57,732 bases of DNA from Phaeovulum sp. (GTDB taxonomy: Bacteria > Pseudomonadota > Alphaproteobacteria > Rhodobacterales > Rhodobacteraceae), in NCBI RefSeq assembly GCF_030684035.1, contig NZ_JAUXPI010000041.1, positions 1-57,732 of the forward strand, in the 5' to 3' direction. Position 1 is the first letter of the stretch; each line of letters begins with the position of its first letter. Both the position numbers and the translations under genes were made by a program. The notes under the pieces were generated by a model that worked only from the letters and a program-made list of their open reading frames with translations, did no database searches and was not told where the DNA came from. Below are positions 44,965 through 54,675 of this stretch, in pieces.

Positions 44965-45432
44965 TCAGCCGGGTGCGCGCTCTGCCTTTTTTTCCCAGCG
45001 CCCGCCAACATCGCTCCAGTATTGCGCGGGCAGGATTTCCGAAAGCTGCCGCCACTGCGCGCGGGCATGCTCCAGCGCCTCGGGCAAGGCACCGTCAAAG
45101 ATCACCCAGACCCGTTGCAGCGCCGCCGCCTCGGCGGGGTCCACCTCGGCCGCGTCGATTGCCATCAGCGCCATCGGCGTGTTGGCGGCGGGGCCGGGCC
45201 CGTGGGTCAGCAGCATTGGCTGGCGCGCGTCGGCAGGGCCACCGCAAAGCCCGTGCGGCAGGAAGCCTTCGCCCTGGCCAAGCCAGAGCTGGCCGTCAAG
45301 CTGCTCCATCCGGGCCCGGTCGGTGCCGCGCAGTTCCACCCGCCAGCCCTGGGCAAGCGCCCGCGTGGCAAGCGTGGCGACCAGCGCCGCGAGCGGCGAA
45401 GCGCCAAGCTGGTAGAACAGCGCCTGTGCCAT
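44965..45432 (-). CDS. holC: DNA polymerase III chi subunit
   Basis: The 155-residue protein matches HolC: LFYQLGASPLAALVATLATRALAQGWRV, then QLDGQLWLGQGEGFLPHG and the C-terminal AREQWRQL-like segment. Chi binds SSB and helps load the clamp. It follows pepA by 3 bases, the pepA-holC order found in many proteobacteria. Confidence 0.9.
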   Translation of the reverse strand: MAQALFYQLGASPLAALVATLATRALAQGWRVELRGTDRARMEQLDGQLWLGQGEGFLPHGLCGGPADARQPMLLTHGPGPAANTPMALMAIDAAEVDPAEAAALQRVWVIFDGALPEALEHARAQWRQLSEILPAQYWSDVGGRWEKKAERAPG

Positions 45433-45435
45433 GGC

Positions 45436-46923
45436 TCAGCGGGCCTCGTAGCCGTCGCGGATCAGCCGGTCGAGCGTCATCACCCCCCAGCCACTCGCCC
45501 CCTTGGGCGCAAGCGTGGTTTCCTCGGGCGGCAGTGCGACACCCGCGATGTCGATATGCGCCCAGGCGGTTTCCGGTTTCACGAAACGCGCGAGGAATTG
45601 CGCGGCGGTGATCGCGCCCGCAGGACGGCCGACCGAGTTGCGCATATCGGCAATGCGCGACTTGAGCTTGGCGTCGTAGGCAGGCCCCATCGGCATGCGC
45701 CAGGCCCCTTCGCCTTCGGCAGCCGCGGCCTTGAGCAGCGCCGCGGCCAGCGCGTCATTGTTCGAGAACACGCCGGCGTTCTCGTGGCCAAGGCCGATGA
45801 TGATTGCACCGGTGAGGGTGGCGAGGTTGATCATTGCAGAAGGCTTGAAGCGTTCCTGCGCGTACCAGAGCACATCGGCCAGAACCAGCCGGCCCTCGGC
45901 ATCGGTATTGATCACCTCGATCGTGTCACCCTTCATCGAGCGCACGACATCGCCGGGGCGTTGCGCCCGCCCGTCGGGCATGTTCTCGACCAGGCCGACG
46001 ATGCCCACGACGTTGGCCTTGGCACCGCGCAGCGCCAGTGTCCGCATGACCCCGGCCACCACCCCTGCCCCGCCCATGTCCATGGTCATTTCCTCCATGC
46101 CGAGCGCAGGCTTTATGGAAATGCCGCCGGTATCGAACACCACGCCCTTGCCGACCAGCGCCAGCGGTGCCTCACCCGCGGGGCCGCCATTCCACTGCAT
46201 CACCACCACCTTGGAGGGGCTGGGCGAACCCTGCCCAACGCCAAGCAAAGCCCCCATGCCGAGCAGTTTCAGCGTGCCTTCCTCAAGGATTTCAACTTCG
46301 AGGCCAAGTTCGTGCATCGCCGCAAGGCGGGCCGCGAAATCATCGGTGGTCAGCACGTTTGCAGGTTCGTTCACCAGATCGCGGGTGAAAAACACGCCTT
46401 CGGCCAAAGCCGCCATCGGGCGGGCAAGGCCGGCCACCGCCTCGGGGTTGGCAACCTGAAAGCCGACTTCGCCGAACAGTTTCGGGGCGTCGGTCTTGTG
46501 CGCGCCGAACTCGTAGGCCCGCAGCGCCAGCCCGAAGCTGATTTCATGCGAAAGCCGGTGCGCCCCGGTCAGCACCAGCGCACCCGCTGCGCCCAGCGCC
46601 TTGGCGATTGCAGCGCCTGCCTTGCGCGCATCGGCGACACTGGCGCGACGCGCCAGCCGCACGATCTGCACCGCCTCCGCCGAAAGCCCTGCGGGAAAGC
46701 CCAACTCCAGCGCCTCGCCCGGCTTGAGCTTGGCGAAAGCCTCGCTCGCCACGGCGCGGCTGATCGCGCCGCGCAAACGGCGGTCGATCGGGCGTGCGGC
46801 AGCGGCAATCGGCTCTCCCGGTTCGCCCAGGAGCACCAGTCTGCCCGTGGCAGCCGCAAGCGCCGCAGAGTCGATGTCACGAAAGTGGATGGCGACGGGA
46901 TGCGGCATGGCGGATTCCTTCAC
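45436..46923 (-). CDS. pepA: Leucyl aminopeptidase (M17)
   Basis: The 495-residue M17 exopeptidase has the PepA catalytic signatures LVGKGVVFDTGGISIKP, MDMGGAG, and NTDAEGRLVLAD, with metal ligands K, D, D, D and E. It hydrolyses N-terminal residues from peptides and in some bacteria binds DNA. It is divergent from lptF across 126 bases, which should hold both promoters. Confidence 0.95.
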   Translation of the reverse strand: MKESAMPHPVAIHFRDIDSAALAAATGRLVLLGEPGEPIAAAARPIDRRLRGAISRAVASEAFAKLKPGEALELGFPAGLSAEAVQIVRLARRASVADARKAGAAIAKALGAAGALVLTGAHRLSHEISFGLALRAYEFGAHKTDAPKLFGEVGFQVANPEAVAGLARPMAALAEGVFFTRDLVNEPANVLTTDDFAARLAAMHELGLEVEILEEGTLKLLGMGALLGVGQGSPSPSKVVVMQWNGGPAGEAPLALVGKGVVFDTGGISIKPALGMEEMTMDMGGAGVVAGVMRTLALRGAKANVVGIVGLVENMPDGRAQRPGDVVRSMKGDTIEVINTDAEGRLVLADVLWYAQERFKPSAMINLATLTGAIIIGLGHENAGVFSNNDALAAALLKAAAAEGEGAWRMPMGPAYDAKLKSRIADMRNSVGRPAGAITAAQFLARFVKPETAWAHIDIAGVALPPEETTLAPKGASGWGVMTLDRLIRDGYEAR

Positions 46924-47049
46924 GGGTGTTTCAAATCTGTCGCGGAGCCTAGCGAGGTGACGCGAAAATGAAAAGCCAGCGCAGCCCGGGCTTTTCCGCA
47001 GCGTCCGATGGGGCTAAGACTTGGGAAACGTCCAGGGAGATGCGCAACC

Positions 47050-48192
47050 TTGTCCAGACTGGACCGATACCTGCTGGCACAGCTGATGGCGCTCTTCGGC
47101 TTCTTTGCCCTGGTGCTGGTGGCCATATATTGGCTGAACCAGGCGGTGCGGATGTTCAACCAGTTGATTTCCGATGGCCAGTCGGCGCGCGTTGTGCTGG
47201 AGCTGACCTCGCTTGCGCTGCCTATGGTGATCGTGCTGCTGTTGCCGCTTTCGGCCTTTGCCGCCGCCGTCTATGTGCTCAACCGGCTGATCGGTGAAAG
47301 CGAGTTGGTGGTGATCCAGGCAACCGGCACCTCGCCCTGGCGGCTGGCGCGCCCGGTTCTGGTGTTCGGGGTGATCGTTGCGCTCATGATGGCGATACTC
47401 GTGCATCTGCTGGTGCCGATGGCGCGGGCGCGCACGCTGGAGCGGCGCGCCGAGATCGCCGAAAACGTAGCAGCACGCTTTGTGACCGAAGGCAAGTTTC
47501 AGCATCCCGCCCCCGGGGTGACCTTTTTCATCCGCGAAATTTCGCCGCGTGGCGAGCTTCTGGATATTTACCTCGCCGACAGCCGCAGCAGCAACGCAAC
47601 CGTGTTCCTCGCCAGCAAGGCGGTGATCGTGCGCGGTGAGGCAGGGCCGAAGCTGGTGATGATCGAGGGCCGCGCGCAAAGCCTGCGCGCCTCGGACGGT
47701 CGGCTGTCGGTCACCCGGTTTGCCGATTTCACCTATGACCTCGGGGCACTGATGGCGGCGGGCGGCGGGCGCACCCCCGGGCTTGGCGAAATGACCACCG
47801 CGCAGCTTTTGCGCAACGGCAGCTCGGCGCGCGGCGGCGACACCCCCGGCGCGGTCTCGCGCGAGCTGGCGCGGCGCTTTGCGGCACCGCTGCATGCCCC
47901 GGTGGCGGCGCTGATTGGCTTCGCGGCGCTGCTGCTTGGCGGCTTCAGCCGGCTTGGCATCTGGCGGCAGATCGTGCTGGCGGTGGTGCTGCTTTTAGTG
48001 CTGCAATCGCTGGTCAATTTTGCCGATACCGTGGCGCAGCGCGCGCCCGGCCTCTGGCCGCTGATCTGGCTGCCGCTTCTGGGCGGGGCGCTGGCTGCGG
48101 TGGCGATGCTGTGGCTGGCACGGCGGCACAGGCGCGCGCCGGGCCGCGCAAACCGGCGCGCGGGCAGCGCCGCCGGGGGGGCTGCGGCATGA
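47050..48192 (+). CDS. lptF: LPS export permease LptF
   Basis: The 380-residue permease has six membrane helices and a periplasmic beta-jellyroll region (KFQHPAPGVTFFIREISPRGELLDIYLADSRS). With LptG and cytoplasmic LptB it extracts LPS from the inner membrane. A TTG start at 47050 was chosen because GGGAGA lies about 10 bases upstream and the protein then begins LSRLDRYLLAQL, as usual for LptF. The ATGA overlap with lptG shows coupling. Confidence 0.92.
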   Translation: MSRLDRYLLAQLMALFGFFALVLVAIYWLNQAVRMFNQLISDGQSARVVLELTSLALPMVIVLLLPLSAFAAAVYVLNRLIGESELVVIQATGTSPWRLARPVLVFGVIVALMMAILVHLLVPMARARTLERRAEIAENVAARFVTEGKFQHPAPGVTFFIREISPRGELLDIYLADSRSSNATVFLASKAVIVRGEAGPKLVMIEGRAQSLRASDGRLSVTRFADFTYDLGALMAAGGGRTPGLGEMTTAQLLRNGSSARGGDTPGAVSRELARRFAAPLHAPVAALIGFAALLLGGFSRLGIWRQIVLAVVLLLVLQSLVNFADTVAQRAPGLWPLIWLPLLGGALAAVAMLWLARRHRRAPGRANRRAGSAAGGAAA

Positions 48193-49310
48193 CCCTCACG
48201 CTCTATTTCGCCCGGCGGTTCCTGCGTTCCTTCTTCTTGGTGACGGCGTCCTTCTGCGCCGTGCTGTTTCTGGTCGATATCATCGAACAGATCCGCGATT
48301 TCGGCGGCACCGAGGCGAGCTTTGGCCAGATCGCATGGCTGGCGGCGCTGAACGTGCCGGGTGGTCTTGGGCTGATCCTGCCGCTGGTAACGGTGCTGGC
48401 GGGGGCGGCGATGTTCCTTGGGCTGGCCCGCAGTTCAGAGCTTGTGGTGGCGCGCGCCGCAGGCCGATCGGCGCTGCGCATGGCACTGGCCCCTGCGGTG
48501 GTTGCCTTGCTTCTGGGCATGCTTGCGGTGGCGGCGCTGAACCCGATCACCGCCGCCACCGCAAAGCGCTTTGACGCGCTGTCGGACCGGTTGCTGCGCG
48601 GCGGCGGTCAGGCGGTGTCGATCGGCCGCGAAGGGGTCTGGTTGCGCCAGAGCGGCTCGGCATCGGAAGGCAGCGAAATTGCGCGCCACCAGTCGGTGAT
48701 CCATGCCGAACGCGCCAATTCGGATGCGACCGAGCTTTATGACGTGACGCTGATGGAATTCTCTTTCGATCTCGGCCCGTTCCGCTATCTGAAGGCAGAG
48801 AAGGCGCAGCTTGTTCCCGGGGCCTGGGTGATGACCGGGGTCAAGGAATGGCCGCTGGCGGCGAGCGCCAACCCCGAGACCGAGGCAGTGCTGCACCAAA
48901 GCCTGCGGGTGCCGTCGGATCTTACGGCAGACCGCATTCGTGACAGTTTCGGCGCACCCGCCGAAGTTTCGATCTGGGATCTGCCTGAATTCATCGCAGC
49001 GCTGGAGCGGGCGGGGTTTTCCTCTCGCCGCCACGCCGTCTGGTTTGAAATGGAGCTGTCGCAGCCGCTGTTGCTTGCGGCGATGGTGCTGATCGCCGCT
49101 GCCTTTACCATGCGCCACGCCCGCCGCGGCGGCACCGGAACCATGGCGCTGATGGCCTTTGGGGCCGGTGTCGCGGCGCTTTTGCTGCGCAATCTGGCGC
49201 AGGCAATGGGCGAAAACAGCCTGATCCCAGTGACCCTGGCCGCCTGGGCCCCGCCGCTGGTGGTGCTGATGGCGGCGCTGACGCTGATCCTGCATCTGGA
49301 GGATGGCTGA
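48189..49310 (+). CDS. lptG: LPS export permease LptG
   Basis: The 373-residue permease is the LptF paralogue, starting MTLTLYFARRFLRSFFLV, with three helices on each side of a periplasmic beta-jellyroll. It overlaps lptF (ATGA) and lptD (TGATG), so the three export genes are co-translated. The transport ATPase LptB is not in this window. Confidence 0.93.
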   Translation: MTLTLYFARRFLRSFFLVTASFCAVLFLVDIIEQIRDFGGTEASFGQIAWLAALNVPGGLGLILPLVTVLAGAAMFLGLARSSELVVARAAGRSALRMALAPAVVALLLGMLAVAALNPITAATAKRFDALSDRLLRGGGQAVSIGREGVWLRQSGSASEGSEIARHQSVIHAERANSDATELYDVTLMEFSFDLGPFRYLKAEKAQLVPGAWVMTGVKEWPLAASANPETEAVLHQSLRVPSDLTADRIRDSFGAPAEVSIWDLPEFIAALERAGFSSRRHAVWFEMELSQPLLLAAMVLIAAAFTMRHARRGGTGTMALMAFGAGVAALLLRNLAQAMGENSLIPVTLAAWAPPLVVLMAALTLILHLEDG

Positions 49311-51514
49311 TGGCAGCGGCGCGGCCAGGCCGGGGCGGAACTGCGGCGGCGCGCGCGCTGCTGCTGTCGCTGGCGCTGGCACTGGCGCTTGCCCCGGTAT
49401 CGGCCCCGCAAGCCGAGGCGCAGAGCACCGCCGCAACCGCCGCGACCCTGCTTGCCGACCGCATCCATATGGCCAACTCCTCGGTGCTGATCGCCGAAGG
49501 CTCGGTTGAAGTGTTCTACAACGGTGCCCGACTCAGCGCCTCGCGCATCGCCTATGACGCGGCCACCGACAGGCTCCTGATCGAAGGGCCGCTGCGGCTG
49601 ACCGCTCCGGGTGCCACCGAGGCGGTGATTCTGGCCGACAGCGGCGATCTTGCGGCGGATCTGCGCGATGGCGTGCTCCGCGGCGCGCGCATGGTGCTGG
49701 CGCAGGAATTGCAGCTTGCCGCCAACACCATCCGCCGCAGCGACGGGCGCTACACGACGCTTGAAGAGGTCGTCGCCTCGTCGTGCCAGATCTGTGTGCT
49801 CAACCCGACGCCGCTTTGGGAAATCCGGGCACGCCGGGTGACCCACGATTCGGTCGAGAGAGAAATCGTTTACGAGGGTGCCCAGTTTCGCGCTTTTGGC
49901 GTGCCGCTGGCCTATATTCCGCGGCTGCGCGCCCCCGACCCCGGCGTCGAGCGCCGCAGCGGCCTGTTGCAGCCGCGCCTGCGCACCACCTCGGCGCTCG
50001 GCACCGGCATCAAGTTGCCGTATTTCTGGACCCTTGGCGACGCCCGCGACCTGACCCTGACGCCTTACATCTCGGCAGAGCGCACCACCACGCTTGAGCT
50101 GCGCTACCGGCAGGCATTTCCCATGGGTCAGATGCAGATTGATGCCGCAGTGTCGCGCGATGACATTTTGCCCGGCGAAACCCGCGGCTATGTCTTTGTC
50201 GATGCGGGCTTCGCCTTGCCGCGGGGCTTCGCGCTCGATCTCGACCTGCGCACCGTCACCGACCGCGGCTATCTGCTCGACTATGGCATTTCCGGGGCCG
50301 ACCGGCTCTGGAGCGGCGCAACATTGCAGCGGATCCGGCCCGACCAGATGATCTGGGCACGGCTTGGCAATACCAACAGCCTGCGCGACAGCGAAAGCAA
50401 TGCAACACAACCGATGCTGGCAGGCACGTTCAGCTGGACCGAGGTGCTGCACCCGCGCCTGCTCGGCGGCGAGTTGGTGGTGCAGGCCGGGCTTGGCGGC
50501 TACCGCCGCCCCTCGGAAGCCGCGTTCGACGGGCCGGAAGATGACGACCTCGTTTCCGACGGGCGCGATGCGTTGCGCGCCACGCTCGCGGCGGAGTGGC
50601 GGCGCAACTGGCTGCTGCCGGGCGGGGTGCAACTGAGCGGCGTTGCGGCCTTGGGTGCCGATCTGCATTCAGTCGGCGACGATGCCGCCTACGATTCGGA
50701 AATTCTTGCGCTGCGCCCGGCGGTTGCGGTGGAGTTGCGCTGGCCCTGGGTGCGCAGCCGCGGCACCGCCACCGAAGTGATCGAACCGGTTGCGCAATTG
50801 ATCTGGAGCCGCAGCGATCTGCCTGCAGCGCCGAACGAAGACAGCGTGCTGGTGGAATTCGACGAGGGTAACCTTTTCTCGCTCTCGCGCTTTCCCGGCG
50901 AGGACGCGCGCGAGGCGGGCTTGCGCGCCAATCTCGGCATCGGCTGGACCCGCCATGATGCAGCAGGATGGTCAGCGGGGGTGCTGGCCGGGCGGGTTCT
51001 GCGTGCCGAGGATTTCGGCCAGTTCGGCATTGGCAGCGGCCTGTCGGGGGTCCGGTCGGATTGGCTGTTGGCCACGCATCTGCAAACGCCGGGCGGCATC
51101 GGGCTGACCAACCGCGCGCTTTTTGACGATGCGTTTTCCTTCACCCGCGACGAGTTACGCCTGACCATGGTGCGGCAGAAAATGACACTGGAAGCGGGGT
51201 ATATCTGGATGCAGCCCGCCCCCGCCGAAGGGCGACCGCTGGCCACCAAGGAATTGCAGTTCGACACCGGCTGGACGTTCGACAGCGGCTGGCGGGGCAG
51301 CCTTGGCGCGCGCTACGATTTCGTCGCCGAACGCGCCGCCGAGGCGAACCTCGGGCTGAGCTTCGTGAACGAATGCGTGCTGGTCGATCTTTCCCTCTCG
51401 CGTCGTTTCACGTCCTCGACTAGTGTGACCCCGCAAACCGTTATCGGCCTGTCGCTTGAACTGGCAGGTTTTGGTGGCAGCAGCGGCGGCCAGCGGCGGA
51501 GTTGCATGCGCTGA
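49310..51514 (+). CDS. lptD: LPS assembly outer-membrane protein LptD
   Basis: The 734-residue protein has a signal peptide (ALLLSLALALALAPVSAPQAEA), an OstA/LptA-type beta-jellyroll (ADRIHMANSSVLIAEGSVEVFYNG), and a large C-terminal barrel. Cysteines at ASSCQICV (N-terminal) and NECV / RRSCMR (C-terminal) could form the disulfides that switch LptD on. It inserts LPS into the outer leaflet with LptE. It is followed by a SurA-like chaperone gene. Confidence 0.94.
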   Translation: MAAARPGRGGTAAARALLLSLALALALAPVSAPQAEAQSTAATAATLLADRIHMANSSVLIAEGSVEVFYNGARLSASRIAYDAATDRLLIEGPLRLTAPGATEAVILADSGDLAADLRDGVLRGARMVLAQELQLAANTIRRSDGRYTTLEEVVASSCQICVLNPTPLWEIRARRVTHDSVEREIVYEGAQFRAFGVPLAYIPRLRAPDPGVERRSGLLQPRLRTTSALGTGIKLPYFWTLGDARDLTLTPYISAERTTTLELRYRQAFPMGQMQIDAAVSRDDILPGETRGYVFVDAGFALPRGFALDLDLRTVTDRGYLLDYGISGADRLWSGATLQRIRPDQMIWARLGNTNSLRDSESNATQPMLAGTFSWTEVLHPRLLGGELVVQAGLGGYRRPSEAAFDGPEDDDLVSDGRDALRATLAAEWRRNWLLPGGVQLSGVAALGADLHSVGDDAAYDSEILALRPAVAVELRWPWVRSRGTATEVIEPVAQLIWSRSDLPAAPNEDSVLVEFDEGNLFSLSRFPGEDAREAGLRANLGIGWTRHDAAGWSAGVLAGRVLRAEDFGQFGIGSGLSGVRSDWLLATHLQTPGGIGLTNRALFDDAFSFTRDELRLTMVRQKMTLEAGYIWMQPAPAEGRPLATKELQFDTGWTFDSGWRGSLGARYDFVAERAAEANLGLSFVNECVLVDLSLSRRFTSSTSVTPQTVIGLSLELAGFGGSSGGQRRSCMR

Positions 51515-51577
51515 TGCGCAGTTGCGCCGGGGCTGCCCGGGGTGATACGGGGGTTGGCAAAGCGGACGGACCTGACA

Positions 51578-52798
51578 ATGCGCGTATTCTTCTGGCTCTT
51601 CACCCTTCTGGCGCTGATCGCGCCCGCAGTTCCGGCAGCGGCACAGGGCAACCCCTTCCGCCCGGTGGTTCTGGTCAATGACCTTGGCGTCACCGGTTTC
51701 GAGATCGAACAGCGCAAGCGGTTTCTGGCTCTGCTGCACGCCCCCGGCAACCTTGATGAAGAAGCCGAAAAAGTGCTGATCGCGGAACGCGTGCAAATGC
51801 AAGCCGCGCGCGCTGCGGGAATGGTGCTCAGCCGCGAACAGGTAAAGCTGGCTATGGAAGAATTTGCCAGCCGCGCCGACATGACCGCCGACCAGCTTCT
51901 GGTCGAGCTTGCCAACGCCGAGATCGAGCCGCAAACCCTGCGCGATTTTGTTGAAGCCGGTGCAACATGGCGCGAACTGGTGCGGGCGCGTTTTGCCGGG
52001 CGGGTCTCGGTTTCCGAGGCCGAGATCGACCATGCGCTGTCGCCCCTGTCCGACCGTGGGCGCGGCACCCGGGTACTTTTCTCCGAAATCGTCATTCCGG
52101 CACCGCCCGGGCAGGAACCGCAGGCGATGGCCATTGCCGCGCAGGTTTCGGCCCTGCATGGCGAGGCGGCTTTTGCCGAAGCCGCGCGTTCGGTCTCGGC
52201 CGCCGGGTCGCGCACCGAGGGCGGGCGGCTCGAATGGATGGCGCTCGACACCCTGCCCGCGCCCTTGCGCGCGGTGCTGGAGCCACTGGCACCCGGCGAG
52301 GTTTCGCAGCCGGTCACGCTGCAAGGCGCGGTCGCGGTGTTCCTGCTGCGGGCAATCGATGAAAACGGTCATGTCGCGACGCTGCCGCAAGCGATCGACT
52401 ACGCGCAGTTCCTGATCCCCGGCGGCCAGAGCGCCGAGGCGCTGGCCGAGGCCGCGCGCGTGCGCGCCAAGGTCAACCGTTGCGGCGATCTTTATGGCGT
52501 GGCCAAGGGCCTGCCGGAAGCCCGGCTCCTGCGTGAAACCCGTCCGCAGGGTGCGATTCCCGCAGAGCTGGCGCGCGAGCTGGCGCGGCTTGATACCGGC
52601 GAGATTTCGACCAACCTCACCCGCGATGGCAACCTGGTGGTTCTGATGCTGTGCAACCGCGAACGGGTTCTGCCTGCGGGCACCGCCGCACCCACCCGCC
52701 GCGAAGTGGCCAACGCGCTGATCAACGCGCGGCTTGCGGCCTATGCCGAGGGCTATCTTGCCGACCTGCTTGCGGCGGCGATCATCCGCAGGCCATGA
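51578..52798 (+). CDS. surA: SurA-like periplasmic peptidyl-prolyl isomerase
   Basis: The 406-residue protein has a signal peptide (MRVFFWLFTLLALIAPAVPAAA), an N-terminal SurA helical domain (NDLGVTGFEIEQRKRFLALL), and one parvulin domain (FSEIVIPAPPGQEPQ... EGGRLEWMALDTLPAPL). Only one clear parvulin domain is seen, against two in E. coli SurA. It chaperones barrel proteins such as LptD, encoded directly upstream. It overlaps pdxA (ATGA). Confidence 0.9.
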   Translation: MRVFFWLFTLLALIAPAVPAAAQGNPFRPVVLVNDLGVTGFEIEQRKRFLALLHAPGNLDEEAEKVLIAERVQMQAARAAGMVLSREQVKLAMEEFASRADMTADQLLVELANAEIEPQTLRDFVEAGATWRELVRARFAGRVSVSEAEIDHALSPLSDRGRGTRVLFSEIVIPAPPGQEPQAMAIAAQVSALHGEAAFAEAARSVSAAGSRTEGGRLEWMALDTLPAPLRAVLEPLAPGEVSQPVTLQGAVAVFLLRAIDENGHVATLPQAIDYAQFLIPGGQSAEALAEAARVRAKVNRCGDLYGVAKGLPEARLLRETRPQGAIPAELARELARLDTGEISTNLTRDGNLVVLMLCNRERVLPAGTAAPTRREVANALINARLAAYAEGYLADLLAAAIIRRP

Positions 52799-53796
52799 CC
52801 GACCGCCAGCCGGTGATCGTCAGTTGCGGCGAGCCTGCGGGCATTGGCCCCGAGGTCGCGGCAAAGGCCTGGGCGTGGCTGCGGGCGCGGCTTCCCTTTG
52901 TCTGGCTGGGCGACCCGGCGCACCTGCCTGCGGGCACCGCGTATAAACACATAACACACCCGAGCGAAGCCGCCGATGTGGCAGCCGAAGCGCTGCCGGT
53001 GCTGCTGCACGGCTTTCCGGCCCCTGCCACGCCCGGCCAGCCTGCGCCTGCCAATGCGGCCGAGGTGATTGCGGTGATCGCCCGCGCGGTGGCGCTGGTG
53101 CAGGCGGGCGAGGCCGCAGCACTTTGCACCGCGCCGATCCACAAGGGCGCGCTTCACGCGGGCGCGGGGTTTGCCTTTCCGGGCCATACCGAATACCTCG
53201 CGCATCTTGCCGGTGGCGTGCCGGTGGCGATGATGCTTGCCTCGGAAGCACTTGCCCCGCCGCTGCGGGTGGTTCCCGCCACTATCCACATAGCACTTCG
53301 CGAGGTGCCGAAGGCCTATACACCCGCGCTCTTGCGCCAGACCGTCGCGCTGACCGACGCGGCCCTGCGCCGCGATTTCGGCATTGCCCTGCCCCGCATT
53401 GCGGTCGCCGGGCTCAACCCGCATGCGGGCGAAGCGGGGGCGATGGGCGACGAGGAAACCCGCTGGATCGCACCGCTGGTTGCGGCGCTGCGCGCCGAAG
53501 GCTTCACCCTCAGCGGCCCGCACCCCGCCGATACGCTGTTTCACCCTGCTGCCCGCGCGCGCTATGATGCGGTGATCTGCGCCTATCACGATCAGGCGCT
53601 GATCCCGATCAAGACGCTCGATTTCGCAGGTGGCGTCAACCTGACGCTCGGCCTGCCGTTCGTGCGCACCTCGCCTGACCACGGCACCGCCTTCGATATT
53701 GCGGGCCAGGGCATTGCCGATGCGTCGAGCATGATTGCCGCGCTTGAAATGGCGGCGCGCCTTGGTGCCGCCCGGCGCGGGGCCGCCCGCGGATGA
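52795..53796 (+). CDS. pdxA: 4-hydroxythreonine-4-phosphate dehydrogenase
   Basis: The 333-residue enzyme acts in pyridoxal phosphate synthesis. It begins [15 protein letters not shown] and has metal ligands in FPGHTEYLA and in [12 protein letters not shown], then [19 protein letters not shown] is the cofactor of the cysteine desulfurases of this window. It overlaps surA and rsmA by 4 bases each, the common surA-pdxA-rsmA order. Confidence 0.95.
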   Translation: MTDRQPVIVSCGEPAGIGPEVAAKAWAWLRARLPFVWLGDPAHLPAGTAYKHITHPSEAADVAAEALPVLLHGFPAPATPGQPAPANAAEVIAVIARAVALVQAGEAAALCTAPIHKGALHAGAGFAFPGHTEYLAHLAGGVPVAMMLASEALAPPLRVVPATIHIALREVPKAYTPALLRQTVALTDAALRRDFGIALPRIAVAGLNPHAGEAGAMGDEETRWIAPLVAALRAEGFTLSGPHPADTLFHPAARARYDAVICAYHDQALIPIKTLDFAGGVNLTLGLPFVRTSPDHGTAFDIAGQGIADASSMIAALEMAARLGAARRGAARG

Positions 53797-54632
53797 GCGC
53801 CATCGACAGCCTGCCGCCGCTGCGCGAGGTGATCGCGCGCCATGAGCTCAGCGCAAGAAAGGCGCTGGGGCAGAATTTCATTCTCGATCTCAATCTGACC
53901 GCCAGAATCGCGCGGCTTGCAGGCGATCTTGCCGGGGTGGACGTGCTGGAGGTCGGCCCCGGCCCTGGCGGCCTGACGCGGGGGCTGCTGGCAATGGGCG
54001 CGCGGCGGGTGCTGGCGGTCGAAAAAGACCCGCGCTGCCTGCCCGCGCTTGCCGAAATTGCCGCCGCCTACCCCGGCAGGCTGGAGGTGCTTCACGCCGA
54101 TGCGCTGGCTATCGACCCGCTGGCGTATCTCAATCCGCCGATCCGCATCGTCGCCAACCTGCCCTACAATGTCGGCACCGAACTGCTGGTGCGTTGGCTC
54201 ACGCCGCCGGTCTGGCCGCCGGTTTGGCAAAGCCTGACGCTGATGTTCCAGCGCGAAGTGGCCGAGCGGATCGTGGCAAAGCCGGGTAGCGAGGCCTATG
54301 GGCGGCTGGCGCTTCTGGCGCAATGGCGCTCTGATGCGCGGATCGTGCTGAGCCTGCCGCCGGAGGCCTTTACCCCGCCGCCCAAGGTGCATTCGGCTGT
54401 GGTGCATCTGACCGCGCTTGCGGCACCCCGCTTTGCCGCCGACCCGGCGGTGCTGAACCGCGTGGTGGCCGCCGCCTTCAACCAGCGCCGCAAGATGCTG
54501 CGCTCGGCCTTGCGCGGCATTGCCCCCGACATCGAATCCGTTCTGGTTGCGGCGGGGATTGCACCCACCGCGCGGGCGGAAGAGATCGGGCTGGAGCAGT
54601 TTTGCGCGCTGGCGCGGTTGCTGAAAACCTGA
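53793..54632 (+). CDS. rsmA: 16S rRNA dimethyladenosine transferase
   Basis: The 279-residue enzyme dimethylates A1518 and A1519 of 16S rRNA. It has [18 protein letters not shown], the SAM loop [14 protein letters not shown], and the catalytic NLPYNV. The C-terminal helical domain contains [14 protein letters not shown]. It ends the operon that begins at lptF. Confidence 0.96.
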   Translation: MSAIDSLPPLREVIARHELSARKALGQNFILDLNLTARIARLAGDLAGVDVLEVGPGPGGLTRGLLAMGARRVLAVEKDPRCLPALAEIAAAYPGRLEVLHADALAIDPLAYLNPPIRIVANLPYNVGTELLVRWLTPPVWPPVWQSLTLMFQREVAERIVAKPGSEAYGRLALLAQWRSDARIVLSLPPEAFTPPPKVHSAVVHLTALAAPRFAADPAVLNRVVAAAFNQRRKMLRSALRGIAPDIESVLVAAGIAPTARAEEIGLEQFCALARLLKT

Positions 54633-54675
54633 CGCCGCAGGGGTGCGGAGGTGACCGGCGCGCGATGCGGATCGG

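Noticed and set aside
42647-45415. 922-codon open frame on the plus strand through tat, marC and protease genes
   Set aside because: It covers several well-supported genes on both strands in the wrong frame and has low-complexity Gly/Arg/Ala composition; it is a GC-bias shadow.
45022-46971. 649-codon plus-strand frame opposite holC and pepA
   Set aside because: Both antisense genes are supported by catalytic motifs and operon spacing; the plus frame has none.
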